Notes: generated from the letters alone by a model not told the origin. A stretch of 64,000 bases of DNA from Luminiphilus sp051201685 (GCF_051201685.1 NZ_CP179213.1:1922001-1986000); one strand, 5' to 3'; positions 37,378-45,469 are shown, counted from the first letter of the stretch. Program-made: numbers and translations.

Positions 37378-37465
37378 TCTTCCAGCAACCAAAGCCACCT
37401 CGCATTCCACGCTGCGAATACTCTTTACAGCGCGGTGGGCATCAATTGCCAGATGTATCAAGCTG

Positions 37466-38641
37466 TCACTTGGCGAGGGAACCCATCGCGTCTTCTAGGC
37501 CGCCCAACGTTAGGGGAAACATATTCCCTTCCATAAGCTGGTTGGTGATCCCAATTGACTGCGTATATTGCCATTCATCCTTGGGCACCGGATTGAGCCA
37601 TACACATTTGCTGTAGGTGTCTCTGAGCCGCCGCAACCACGACTCGCCGGCCTCTTCATTCCAGTGCTCCACTGAGCCGCCCGGCTGAACGATCTCGTAG
37701 GGCGACATCGACGCATCACCCACAATGACCACTTTATAGTCGTGGCCATATTTATGCATGAGATCAAGTGTTGCGGTGCGCTGGTTATGGCGGCGAATGT
37801 TGTTCTTCCAAACACTCTCATAGACGAAGTTATGAAAATAAAAATACTCGAGGTGTTTAAACTCGGTGTGCGCTGCCGAGAACAGCTCCTCACACACCTT
37901 AATGTGAGGGTCCATAGACCCGCCTACATCAAGAAACAGCAGCACTTTGACCGCATTGTGGCGCTCAGGAACCATCTTGATGTCCAACATTCCAGCGTTG
38001 CGCGCGGTGGAACTGATCGTGTCGTCAAGGTCGAGCTCATCCGCAGCGCCGGTGCGAGCGAATTTGCGTAAACGCCGCAGCGCGACCTTAATGTTACGCG
38101 TGCCTAGCTCAACGCCGTCATCATAGTTTTTAAAATCACGACGATCCCAAACCTTTACTGCACGCTTGCTCTTGCTGTCACCGCCAATACGGATACCTTC
38201 GGGATTGTAGCCATCGTTACCAAAGGGCGATGTGCCCTCAGTACCTATCCACTTATTGCCGCCTTTGTGCTTTTTTTTCTGCTCCTCAAGTCGCTCCTTA
38301 AACGTCTCAATCAGCTTCTCTAGGCCCCCTAAGGATTCAATTTTTTCCTTCTCTTCGTCAGAGAGCTGCTTAATAAATTCGGATCGAAGCCAGTCATCGG
38401 GGATTAGAGCCTCAATGACATCATCGAGCCCCTCCAATTCACGAAAGTGCAGTCCAAAAGCGCGGTCAAATCGGTCGTAATATTTTTCGTCTTTAACCAT
38501 GACCGCACGAGACAGGTTGTAGAAGGCATCAATGTCAGCGAAGGCGAGATTGCGTCTCATAGCCAAAAGCAGGTCCAGAAGCTCCCGGGGAGTCACGGGG
38601 ATACCGGCATCCTTCAAACCATGGAAAAAATTTACCAACAT
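37466..38641 (-). CDS. CoxE-like VWA domain protein
   Basis: A 391-residue soluble protein with an N-terminal helical part, a charged middle (SDEEKEKIESLGGLEKLIETFKERLEEQKKKHK split by region 130-165) and a C-terminal von Willebrand factor A domain starting near residue 220. The metal-site motif is LFLDVGGSMDPH, i.e. Asp-x-Gly-x-Ser rather than the canonical Asp-x-Ser-x-Ser. It follows the MoxR ATPase gene by 12 nt. Such MoxR-VWA pairs act together as metal-insertion or remodelling chaperones; the client here is unknown. Confidence 0.88.
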   Translation of the reverse strand: MLVNFFHGLKDAGIPVTPRELLDLLLAMRRNLAFADIDAFYNLSRAVMVKDEKYYDRFDRAFGLHFRELEGLDDVIEALIPDDWLRSEFIKQLSDEEKEKIESLGGLEKLIETFKERLEEQKKKHKGGNKWIGTEGTSPFGNDGYNPEGIRIGGDSKSKRAVKVWDRRDFKNYDDGVELGTRNIKVALRRLRKFARTGAADELDLDDTISSTARNAGMLDIKMVPERHNAVKVLLFLDVGGSMDPHIKVCEELFSAAHTEFKHLEYFYFHNFVYESVWKNNIRRHNQRTATLDLMHKYGHDYKVVIVGDASMSPYEIVQPGGSVEHWNEEAGESWLRRLRDTYSKCVWLNPVPKDEWQYTQSIGITNQLMEGNMFPLTLGGLEDAMGSLAK

Positions 38642-38653
38642 GACACCAGCCCC

Positions 38654-39499
38654 TTAGCGCGTTTCTCGCCGATGCATGAAGGCGAGCCGCTCAAGCAGCT
38701 GCACGTCCTGCTCGTTTTTCAGCAAAGCGCCGTACAACGGCGGGATCGCCTTACTGGCATCTCTATTCTTGAGGACCTCGTCCGGAATTTCATCGGCCAT
38801 TAACAGCTTCAACCAATCAATGAGTTCTGAGGTGGAAGGTTTTTTCTTGAGGCCAGGAATCGAGCGCAGCTCAAAAAATACTTCAAGGGCTTCAGCAACG
38901 AGGTCTTGGGTAATGCTCGGATGATGCACGTCGATAATCTCACGCATCGTATCTCGATCAGGAAAATTGATGAAGTGAAAGAAGCATCGGCGTAGGAATG
39001 CATCGGGCAGCTCTTTCTCATTGTTTGAGGTAATGATAATGATCGGACGCTGCTTAGCTTTGATGGTCTCCCCTGTTTCGTACACAAAGAACTCCATACG
39101 GTCGAGTTCTACCAGTAAGTCATTAGGAAATTCAATGTCGGCCTTATCCACCTCATCGATAAGCAAGACCACCTGCTCGTCCGCGTCGAATGCCTCCCAC
39201 AATTTGCCTTTTTTGATGTAGTTGGCAATATCCTGAACTTTGCCATCACCCAACTGGGAATCCCTCAAACGGGAAACAGCATCGTATTCGTAAAGGCCCT
39301 GCTGCGCTTTAGTCGTCGACTTGATGTGCCATTGTATGAGGCGCATGCCCAGCCCGGCGGCGACTTCCTCGGCTAGCATGGTCTTACCTGTGCCGGGTTC
39401 ACCTTTGATGAGCAAGGGACGCTCGAGATTAACGGCAGCGTTAACTGCCATACGAAGATCATCAGTGGCGACGTAACGTTCAGTACCAGTAAATTTCAT
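38654..39499 (-). CDS. MoxR-family AAA+ ATPase
   Basis: A 281-residue AAA+ ATPase with Walker A (GEPGTGKTML), Walker B (VVLLIDEVDKAD), sensor 1 (IIITSNNEKELPDAFLRRC) and an arginine-rich C-terminal lid. MoxR proteins form hexameric chaperones that work with VWA-domain partners; the gene directly downstream supplies one. The ATG overlaps the stop of the small membrane protein gene by 4 nt. No methanol or CO dehydrogenase genes are nearby, so the client is not the classic one. Confidence 0.93.
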   Translation of the reverse strand: MKFTGTERYVATDDLRMAVNAAVNLERPLLIKGEPGTGKTMLAEEVAAGLGMRLIQWHIKSTTKAQQGLYEYDAVSRLRDSQLGDGKVQDIANYIKKGKLWEAFDADEQVVLLIDEVDKADIEFPNDLLVELDRMEFFVYETGETIKAKQRPIIIITSNNEKELPDAFLRRCFFHFINFPDRDTMREIIDVHHPSITQDLVAEALEVFFELRSIPGLKKKPSTSELIDWLKLLMADEIPDEVLKNRDASKAIPPLYGALLKNEQDVQLLERLAFMHRRETR

Positions 39500-39921
39500 G
39501 AGATATCTCGGTGTTGAGTTGATTGGAAATTCTCCGGTTGTACGCCGGAAGATGGAAGGTTGGATGCATGCTCGCGCTGAGGCCTAGCGTTTTTTGTTGG
39601 AACAAACCATAGCGATAAGGCGGCCAAAGCGACACCGACTGCGCTGCTGGCACACAGCACCCAAACCGCATACCGCGCAGAAGACCAGCCGTCGAGAAAA
39701 GCGGCATTGAACAGCGCAACAACAAGCGCTGGCGCTAATGAGTTCGCTTCGGGATTAGGCGCCACTGGCGTGAGCAATAAAGCAAACAGTAAGCCCATCA
39801 ATAAACGCCTGTAGGCCCCCGGCAATCGAACCAGCCAGAATCGATGGATCAAGAAGAGCGATACTAAACCTGCACTGCAATAACAGAGCATCGCGACCAG
39901 ATAGGATTCGCTAGTGAGCAT
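39496..39921 (-). CDS. Small hypothetical membrane protein
   Basis: A 141-residue protein with about four hydrophobic segments (residues 7-27, 38-55, 62-76, 84-105) and a polar, probably disordered tail of about 35 residues. It overlaps ycgL by 11 nt upstream and moxR by 4 nt downstream, so it is probably co-translated with both. No family was recognised. Confidence 0.7.
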   Translation of the reverse strand: MLTSESYLVAMLCYCSAGLVSLFLIHRFWLVRLPGAYRRLLMGLLFALLLTPVAPNPEANSLAPALVVALFNAAFLDGWSSARYAVWVLCASSAVGVALAALSLWFVPTKNARPQREHASNLPSSGVQPENFQSTQHRDIS

Positions 39922-40177
39922 CTAACGACTCCGTGGCCTCAGCTTTAGGGCCCGGCGGAAGCTGCAGAAAAAAACCTTGCTGACTGAGGGCAGCGAGAAC
40001 TTCCTCCGCCTCGTAACGGGCCAATTTACGCCCCGCAGTCAAATTTAGCGACAGTGCCAGCTCGGGAGATCCAAAGGTTTGACGAAGTACTTCCGGTAAC
40101 TCATCAAACTTTGCCCCTCTAGGCAGATAAAGGTAGGTGTCCTTCTTGCGGGTACTACGGAATACTTCAACCAGCAT
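39911..40177 (-). CDS. YcgL domain protein
   Basis: An 88-residue cytoplasmic protein with YcgL features: an N-terminal VEVFRSTRKKDTYLYLPRG, a middle LPEVLRQTFG, and LARYEAEEVLAALSQQGFFLQLPPG. The family has no firm function. ATG at 40177 is chosen over the longer frame from 40225 because family members begin two or three residues before this strand. It overlaps the rnd end by 11 nt and often follows rnd in gammaproteobacteria. Confidence 0.9.
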   Translation of the reverse strand: MLVEVFRSTRKKDTYLYLPRGAKFDELPEVLRQTFGSPELALSLNLTAGRKLARYEAEEVLAALSQQGFFLQLPPGPKAEATESLDAH

Positions 40178-41312
40178 GCATATGCCCCCCCAGCAACCGC
40201 TGTGCTTCGAGCTCGAGGGGCTCAATAACTGTCGATTTACGCCATCCCTGCCAATGGGGGGGGCGCGGCAGAGAGCTGGTGCCCGAAGCGAAACTCGCCA
40301 GTAATTCTAGCTCCCTCGAAGGCATCAATATTTCAGCATTCATACCGAGTTCCGTCGCTATCAACCCCATGGCAGGGACAAGCGACTTAGCAAGTTTTCG
40401 CACTCGGCTGTTTACAGGCGCTGGTAACGGTGCCGGCGGATCAGTGAGTCCACGCTCGCTGGCGGCCTCGACAAGGGCCAACAACCGTTTGCCCTCTTTG
40501 CGCAAAACCCCCGCGGGTATAGCGTCAGCATCGGCCAGCTGCGGCATCGAGGTCGGTATTTTTTTTGCGATATCCAGAATCACCTTGTCGTGCAAGATCC
40601 AATTTCGAGGCCGATCTCTATGTCGCGCCTGATTCTCGCGCCAATCGATCAAATCAAGCAAGACAGCGAGTTGTTGCGAGTTAAGCTTCCAAGCCGATTT
40701 AAACTTCGCTAAGGGTCCCCGACCGCCTGTCACCATCCCGGCGCTTTCCTCAAAGACCCAAGGTAAGCAACCACTGCCTTCGGCTCGAGTCGCGAGTATT
40801 GGCCAGCATTGCGCCAAAAAAATAACATCCTGCATCGCGTAGTGACACTGCGCATCGGTGAGCGGACGAACCAGCCAGTCAGACTGAGTCTCGTCTTTGG
40901 CAACATCAACGCTTAGCAGATTCTGCACAAGGTCTCGATAACTCAGACCAAAGCCAAGACCCAGCATTGCTGCTGCCTTTTGAGTATCAACCATGGGTCT
41001 CGGTAGAACACCCAGCCAACGCTCAAAAACCTCGAGGTCTTCACTGGCGCTGTGCAAAACCTTGACGAGGTCGGTTTGTTGGAACAGCGCCTGGAGCGGC
41101 TGCGTGTCCGTAAGGGTAAGGGGGTCAATCAGCCAACACTGGCCAGCAGCAGAAAGCTGTAACAGTGCGACCTCGGGATAAAAAGTGTCCCGACGCCTAA
41201 ATTCTGTATCCACGGCGACGAAGTCTTCTTTTGCGATCAACTCTGCCATCTGAGCAAGCGCCGTCGTATCCCTCACCCATTGGCAGGGCATATCACCGGG
41301 CTGAACCGTCAA
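40167..41312 (-). CDS. rnd: Ribonuclease D
   Basis: A 381-residue 3'-5' exoribonuclease of the DEDD type that trims tRNA and other structured RNA 3' ends. The exonuclease motifs are VAVDTEFRR (Asp35, Glu37), HSASEDLEVF and YAMQDVIFL. An HRDC domain follows (about 205-290), then a second helical region. The start is TTG at 41312, overlapping the recR stop (TTGA); an ATG seven codons in is the alternative. Confidence 0.95.
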   Translation of the reverse strand: MTVQPGDMPCQWVRDTTALAQMAELIAKEDFVAVDTEFRRRDTFYPEVALLQLSAAGQCWLIDPLTLTDTQPLQALFQQTDLVKVLHSASEDLEVFERWLGVLPRPMVDTQKAAAMLGLGFGLSYRDLVQNLLSVDVAKDETQSDWLVRPLTDAQCHYAMQDVIFLAQCWPILATRAEGSGCLPWVFEESAGMVTGGRGPLAKFKSAWKLNSQQLAVLLDLIDWRENQARHRDRPRNWILHDKVILDIAKKIPTSMPQLADADAIPAGVLRKEGKRLLALVEAASERGLTDPPAPLPAPVNSRVRKLAKSLVPAMGLIATELGMNAEILMPSRELELLASFASGTSSLPRPPHWQGWRKSTVIEPLELEAQRLLGGHMHAG

Positions 41313-41920
41313 GAGCCCTCTCCCGGCAGCGGAGTGCGTCCGCTCAGCGCATGCGCAAGGGTTGACGCGTCTAAATATTCAAGCTCTCCACCCAGCGGAA
41401 CTCCGTGGGCGATCCTCGACACAGTAATTCCCTCCTGCTGGGCTCGCTGCGCAATATAGAACGCCGTCGCCTCCCCCTCGACCGTTGGGTTGGTGGCTAG
41501 GATCACCTCACGGATCCCCTGCAACTGAAACCTTTCCTCTAGCCGATCGAGGCCTATATCCTCTGGACCAATACCGTCAATGGGAGACAGATGCCCCATC
41601 AGAACAAAATATAACCCTCTGAAACTTGCAGTTTGCTCCAGCGCCATGACATCTCCTGGCGCTTCAACGACGCACAATAGACCCTGATCTCGTCGAGGAT
41701 CAGAGCACAACTCGCAAAGCTCAAGTTCTGTGAAATTTCTACAAGAACCGCAGCGGCCAACACGCTCCAGTGCAACAGACAGTGCCTCGGCTAGCGTTTC
41801 TCCGCCCTCCCTATCGCGTTCGAGAAGGTGCAACGTCATACGCTGTGCCGACTTTGGGCCAACCCCAGGCAAACACCGCAGGGCCTCTATGAGGTCATTA
41901 ATTGACGGAGAAAGCTTCAT
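41309..41920 (-). CDS. recR: Recombination protein RecR
   Basis: RecR (203 residues) acts with RecF and RecO in loading RecA at single-strand gaps. It has an N-terminal helix-hairpin-helix (LRCLPGVGPKSAQRM), a zinc finger with Cys57, Cys60, Cys69 and Cys72, and a Toprim domain (LCVVEAPGDVMALE ... VILATNPTVEGEATAFYI, split by about 50 residues). It follows ybaB by 11 nt in the standard dnaX-ybaB-recR order. Confidence 0.97.
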   Translation of the reverse strand: MKLSPSINDLIEALRCLPGVGPKSAQRMTLHLLERDREGGETLAEALSVALERVGRCGSCRNFTELELCELCSDPRRDQGLLCVVEAPGDVMALEQTASFRGLYFVLMGHLSPIDGIGPEDIGLDRLEERFQLQGIREVILATNPTVEGEATAFYIAQRAQQEGITVSRIAHGVPLGGELEYLDASTLAHALSGRTPLPGEGS

Positions 41921-41931
41921 TTATCAATAAC

Positions 41932-42249
41932 TTATATAGGCATCTTAAAGCCATCTGGAAGGCTCATACCTGCCGTCACAGACGCCATACACTCCTGAGC
42001 GGCTGACTGCGCTCGACGAACTGCATCGTTAACCGCTGCAGCCAGCAAATCCTCTAAGATCTCTTGGGGTTCCTGCATCAAAGAAGGGTCAATTTCGACG
42101 CCGGCCACAGCCATATCACCCCTCATGCGCACCTTTACCAGACCGGCTCCAGACTCACCTGTGACCTCAACCGCCTTGACGTTCTCTTGCGCCTTCGCCA
42201 ACCCCTCTTGCATCTGTTGGGCCTGCTTCATCAAGTTACCAATTTTCAT
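41932..42249 (-). CDS. ybaB: Nucleoid-associated protein YbaB/EbfC
   Basis: A 105-residue dimeric DNA-binding protein of the YbaB/EbfC family. It has a helical N terminus (LMKQAQQMQEGLAKAQENV), a central strand pair (AGLVKVRMRGDMAVAGVEI) and a C-terminal PDGFKMPI. It lies between dnaX (12 nt upstream) and recR and is probably co-transcribed with both. Confidence 0.96.
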   Translation of the reverse strand: MKIGNLMKQAQQMQEGLAKAQENVKAVEVTGESGAGLVKVRMRGDMAVAGVEIDPSLMQEPQEILEDLLAAAVNDAVRRAQSAAQECMASVTAGMSLPDGFKMPI

Positions 42250-42261
42250 GCTATCTACTCT

Positions 42262-44025
42262 TTATTGCCTGGGTCTGATACTGCCATCTACGACTGTGCC
42301 ATCAAACTCGACCAGCAAAGCTGTGAGCTGAGGATCTTGTTCTAGCGCTAGCTCTGCCTCGCGCTGGCGCTCAGCGGCTTGTAACTGCCGCAGCTGAAAG
42401 GGCGTTGCATCGCCCACCCGCCCCACCGTAACAGAAACCTCAACGGGCAGTGTCAGCAGCTGGTTGAAGGCCATTTCCAATGCAGCCACCTGCCGCTTTT
42501 GGAACAGTGAGGCATTGTTACTGTCTAGCACGAATTCAAGCCGACGCTCTCGCACTGCAACCAACTCGCAATGCAAAGCGACACTCTGCGTAATACCCAC
42601 GAGACCAAGCTGATCAAAGAAAGAAGGCCATGAACCTGTGGTTGGCAAATCAATCATGACGTCTTCGGGCACTTGCACAACGCTGGGCGGTGACGGGTGG
42701 TTTCCTGCAGCTGATGCCTCTTCGGTCCCTGCGGGGGCCTGCTCAAGCGCTGCTGCCTCTTGCTCTCCCGCTGCCCTCTGTTCTGGTACTGCCTTCTGCT
42801 GTGATACTGCCTTCTGCTGTGATACTGCCTTCTGCTCTGCCGCTGACTTCACCACCGGCGGCGCCGGTGGATCAGGCTTTTTTCTGGGGGGCAGATCTCC
42901 TGACGGGCTGCCATCACTGGAATTTTTCGGAGTGGGAGCCTCTGCGGGCCGGAAAGCAATCATGCGCAGCAATGTCATCTCCAGAGCAATACGAGGATCT
43001 GGAGCTACGGGTAAATCCCTGCGACCTGCAATCGCAAATTGATAAAACAATTGCGTTTCATCAAGTGAGAGAGACGCCGCCAACTCTCTCAGTGTATTTT
43101 CTTCCGCCGTATCTCCCGACAAACTTGCAGGGACCATTTGCGCCAACGTCAACTGGTGCAGCAAGGAAATAACTTCTTCTAAAGTAGAGCCGTAGTCTGG
43201 AGCGTGCTCAGCGATACCCTCAACGCAGGACAGTATCTCGGCGGCATCCCCCTGCACCACCTTCGCTATCAGCTCCAGCACACGTCCCCGATCCACAGTG
43301 CCCAACATATCCCTGACATCATTTTCTTGCAGCCGACCCGAACCATAAGCAATTGCCTGATCGGTTAGGCTTAAGGCATCACGCATTGAGCCGGCCGCAG
43401 CTCTACCGAGTAGAGTCAGCGCCGGGGAATCGAACTCGACAGACTCGTCACCCAGAATCTTTTCAAGGTGCTCTACGACCTGCTCTGGCAACATGTTTTT
43501 CAGGTTGAATTGTAAGCAGCGAGACAAAATAGTCGCCGGCAACTTCTGGGGGTCAGTCGTCGCCAACAAAAACTTGGCGTGAGGCGGCGGCTCTTCGAGG
43601 GTTTTCAATAAAGCATTAAAGCTGTGGTTAGACAACATGTGCACTTCGTCGATCAGGTATATTTTAAACCGTGCTCGACTAGGCGCATACTGTACGTTAT
43701 CCAGCAATTCGCGGGTGTCCTCCACTTTGGTACGTGAGGCCGCATCAACTTCAATAAGATCTACAGAGCGCCCTTCCGCGATCTCACAGCAGGATCCACA
43801 CTCACCACAAGGCTCTGAGCTAACGCCAACCTCACAATTGAGGCACTTAGCCAATATTCTTGCAACGGTTGTTTTACCAACACCTCGGGTACCGGTAAAC
43901 AGGTAAGCATGATGCAGCCGGTCGTTATCGAGCGCATTGACTAGAGCACGCAGCACATGCTGCTGACCCACCATTTCATGAAACGTGCGGGGCCGCCATT
44001 TTCGCGCTAACACCTGGTAACTCAT
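42262..44025 (-). CDS. dnaX: DNA polymerase III subunits tau and gamma
   Basis: The clamp-loader ATPase. ATG at 44025 (SYQVLARKWRPRTF) gives a 587-residue tau. Motifs are Walker A (GTRGVGKTT), a four-Cys zinc site (CLNCEVG ... CGECGSC), Walker B (LIDEVHMLS) and sensor 1 (ATTDPQKLP). A Pro/Ala/Gln-rich linker begins near residue 375, with the C-terminal tau domain after about 465. The linker contains a programmed -1 frameshift cassette at 42852-42901 that would give a 384-residue gamma ending Lys-Lys-Ala, and an 18-bp tandem repeat. The upstream extension of this frame to 44268 runs through the 4.5S RNA gene and is rejected. Confidence 0.96.
   Translation of the reverse strand: MSYQVLARKWRPRTFHEMVGQQHVLRALVNALDNDRLHHAYLFTGTRGVGKTTVARILAKCLNCEVGVSSEPCGECGSCCEIAEGRSVDLIEVDAASRTKVEDTRELLDNVQYAPSRARFKIYLIDEVHMLSNHSFNALLKTLEEPPPHAKFLLATTDPQKLPATILSRCLQFNLKNMLPEQVVEHLEKILGDESVEFDSPALTLLGRAAAGSMRDALSLTDQAIAYGSGRLQENDVRDMLGTVDRGRVLELIAKVVQGDAAEILSCVEGIAEHAPDYGSTLEEVISLLHQLTLAQMVPASLSGDTAEENTLRELAASLSLDETQLFYQFAIAGRRDLPVAPDPRIALEMTLLRMIAFRPAEAPTPKNSSDGSPSGDLPPRKKPDPPAPPVVKSAAEQKAVSQQKAVSQQKAVPEQRAAGEQEAAALEQAPAGTEEASAAGNHPSPPSVVQVPEDVMIDLPTTGSWPSFFDQLGLVGITQSVALHCELVAVRERRLEFVLDSNNASLFQKRQVAALEMAFNQLLTLPVEVSVTVGRVGDATPFQLRQLQAAERQREAELALEQDPQLTALLVEFDGTVVDGSIRPRQ
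42783..42836 (-). repeat. 18-bp tandem repeat in the dnaX linker
   Basis: Three consecutive 18-bp units lie at 42783-42800, 42801-42818 and 42819-42836. The last two are identical and the first differs at three positions. They encode a six-residue Gln/Lys/Ala/Val repeat (SQQKAV type) in the flexible linker before the tau C-terminal domain. Unit number could vary between strains without breaking the frame. Confidence 0.9.
42852..42901 (-). promoter_or_regulatory. Programmed -1 ribosomal frameshift cassette in dnaX
   Basis: In order along the minus-strand mRNA: an SD-like AGGAG (42897-42901); 13 nt; the slippery heptamer A AAA AAG in phase (42877-42883; codons AGA AAA AAG); a 6-nt spacer; then a perfect hairpin with 8-bp arms CCACCGGC and GCCGGTGG and a 3-nt loop (42852-42870). 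After a -1 slip the next codons are GCC and TGA (stop at 42872-42874). E. coli dnaX uses the same heptamer and the same three-part design to make gamma. Confidence 0.88.
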
Positions 44026-44059
44026 AGACCCATTGCCGATTGTCACCCGAATAAATGGA

Positions 44060-44169
44060 GGTGACCCGAGCAGCCACACCCCGGCACCCGAATCAGTAAC
44101 TACCGTTGCTCCCTTCCGGGCCTGGCGGAGTTCATTACCTATCGCTGCGAGGGGACCACCCGAGTCACC
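44060..44169 (-). ncRNA. ffs: 4.5S RNA (bacterial SRP RNA)
   Basis: A 110-nt RNA read on the minus strand. The ends GGTGAC and GTCACC pair, and pairing continues inward for about ten more positions with some G-U pairs. The apical part has the universal SRP signature: GGCCCGGAAGGGAGCA, with the GGAA tetraloop-like tip and the asymmetric AGCA side. It ends about 35 nt before the dnaX ATG, the usual place for ffs in pseudomonads (from memory). With Ffh it targets nascent membrane proteins to the translocon. Confidence 0.95.
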
Positions 44170-44255
44170 ATTACGCCCGCCGTTTGCGGGCCGCGTAGTG
44201 TCGCGAAAACAAGCCTGATCCGCAACTTTAAGAGCACCGTAAGACCAACTATTCA

Positions 44256-44274
44256 ATGTAAATTGCATTTACAT
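44256..44274 (+). promoter_or_regulatory. Operator dyad 1 ahead of the efflux operon
   Basis: The site ATGTAAATTGCATTTACAT is a perfect 8-bp inverted repeat around a 3-bp centre. It overlaps the -35 element of the efflux promoter. It is the probable binding site of the TetR-type regulator encoded at 48580-49224 at the end of the operon. Confidence 0.75.
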
Positions 44275-44296
44275 GAATGTGAATCCCATTTACATT
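44268..44296 (+). promoter_or_regulatory. sigma70 promoter of the RND efflux operon
   Basis: TTTACA (44268-44273), a 17-bp spacer and TACATT (44291-44296). Both hexamers lie inside the right arms of the two operator dyads, so a bound repressor would block RNA polymerase. Transcription would start near 44303, about 45 nt before the adaptor gene ATG. Confidence 0.65.
44277..44295 (+). promoter_or_regulatory. Operator dyad 2 ahead of the efflux operon
   Basis: ATGTGAATCCCATTTACAT is the same dyad with one mismatch in the left arm. Its centre lies exactly 21 bp from that of dyad 1 (two helical turns), which places both bound dimers on the same face of the DNA. It covers the spacer and -10 element. 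Confidence 0.72.
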
Positions 44297-44347
44297 GCGG
44301 AATTATCGTGATCACAGCTGACAGCAACAGCGATGGAGTCCAAAGTA

Positions 44348-45466
44348 ATGCCCAAAACACGCCTTAAAATTATCAGCAAGGGCTCTCTATTGGCGATCTT
44401 TGCGGCGGGACTGTTGTCATTTGGCATCACTCACCTTATCAACGGGAACGTAAGTGCCCCTACAAAACAGGCGAGAGAGCCGCTGCCGGTCGCAGTTTTG
44501 CCCTTCAAACGAACCGATCATTACATCCGCCAGTCTAGCTATATCGGGACTGTGCGGGCCCGCAGAGACAGTGCCCTAGCTTTTGAGGTATCGGGAACCC
44601 TTGAAACACTTCCCGCGAGAGAAGGCATGCCCATGACCAAAGGGCAGATTCTCGCAACTTTAAATACCGACCAGCGCCGAGCAAAATTGCGTGCTGCAGA
44701 GGCGGAGTTGGCAAAAACCACAACCAATCTTGAACTGGCCACGCTAAAGCGAGAACGACTGGCGGACCTACTCGAACGAGGCTTAACCTCGAAGCAAACA
44801 TTTGACGACGCACAGCTTGGGGCTCAAGCGCTCCAACAAAACCAGCGAGCCATTAGCGCAAGACTAGACAGCGCTCGTCTCAACATCGAGAAAAGTACCC
44901 TAAAAGCCCCTTTCTCTGGCGTAGTAGCACAACGCTATGTCGATGAAGGTACGGTCGTTACGCCGGGAACCCCCATCCTGAGGCTACTTGCCCAATCAAG
45001 TTTCGAAGCCCATGTAGGCGTACCCGTCAACGTTGGCAACGCGCTAATACTTGGGAACCAGTACGCCCTGAGCGCTGGCGGACAACGCTTAGAGGCAACG
45101 CTGCAAAATATTCGTGCCGACGTCGACGCCTCGACACTGACAGTTGGCGCGATTTTCACCCTCCCTGAGGACTCCAGGGTGAGAACGGGCGAAACAATTA
45201 CCCTCGACTTGGCCGATCCTGTTTATGAAGCCGGTGGCTGGGTACCCCTATCATCATTAACGGCCGGCAATCGCGGTCTATGGGATGTTTTTGTCGTAAA
45301 AGACGTGCCCGAGGGGTACGTCGCTGTTCGAGAGGCCGTGGAGATTATTTACAGCAAGAATGATCAGGTGTACGTCGCAGGAACGCTGGCAGACGATGCA
45401 GTAATCATTGCCAGTGGATTGCACCGATTGAGTCCCGGTGCCTCTATTGCACCGCTGGGAAATTGA
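44348..45466 (+). CDS. RND efflux periplasmic adaptor (HlyD/MFP family)
   Basis: A 372-residue membrane-fusion protein. The N-terminal membrane anchor is SLLAIFAAGLLSFGITHLI. A first lipoyl half follows (RRDSALAFEVSGTLETLPAREG), then a coiled-coil hairpin rich in Ala/Leu/Glu/Arg (about 105-185), the second lipoyl half (LKAPFSGVVAQRYVDEGTVV) and a beta-barrel. It links the inner-membrane pump to an outer-membrane channel. ATG at 44348 is chosen because GGAG lies 9 nt upstream; the ATG at 44333 has no site. The permease follows 3 nt after its stop. No outer-membrane factor gene is in the operon. Confidence 0.94.
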   Translation: MPKTRLKIISKGSLLAIFAAGLLSFGITHLINGNVSAPTKQAREPLPVAVLPFKRTDHYIRQSSYIGTVRARRDSALAFEVSGTLETLPAREGMPMTKGQILATLNTDQRRAKLRAAEAELAKTTTNLELATLKRERLADLLERGLTSKQTFDDAQLGAQALQQNQRAISARLDSARLNIEKSTLKAPFSGVVAQRYVDEGTVVTPGTPILRLLAQSSFEAHVGVPVNVGNALILGNQYALSAGGQRLEATLQNIRADVDASTLTVGAIFTLPEDSRVRTGETITLDLADPVYEAGGWVPLSSLTAGNRGLWDVFVVKDVPEGYVAVREAVEIIYSKNDQVYVAGTLADDAVIIASGLHRLSPGASIAPLGN

Positions 45467-45469
45467 ATC

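Noticed and set aside
44026..44268. N-terminal extension of DnaX
   Set aside because: It translates the 4.5S RNA gene and part of the operator region; the conserved protein starts at 44025.
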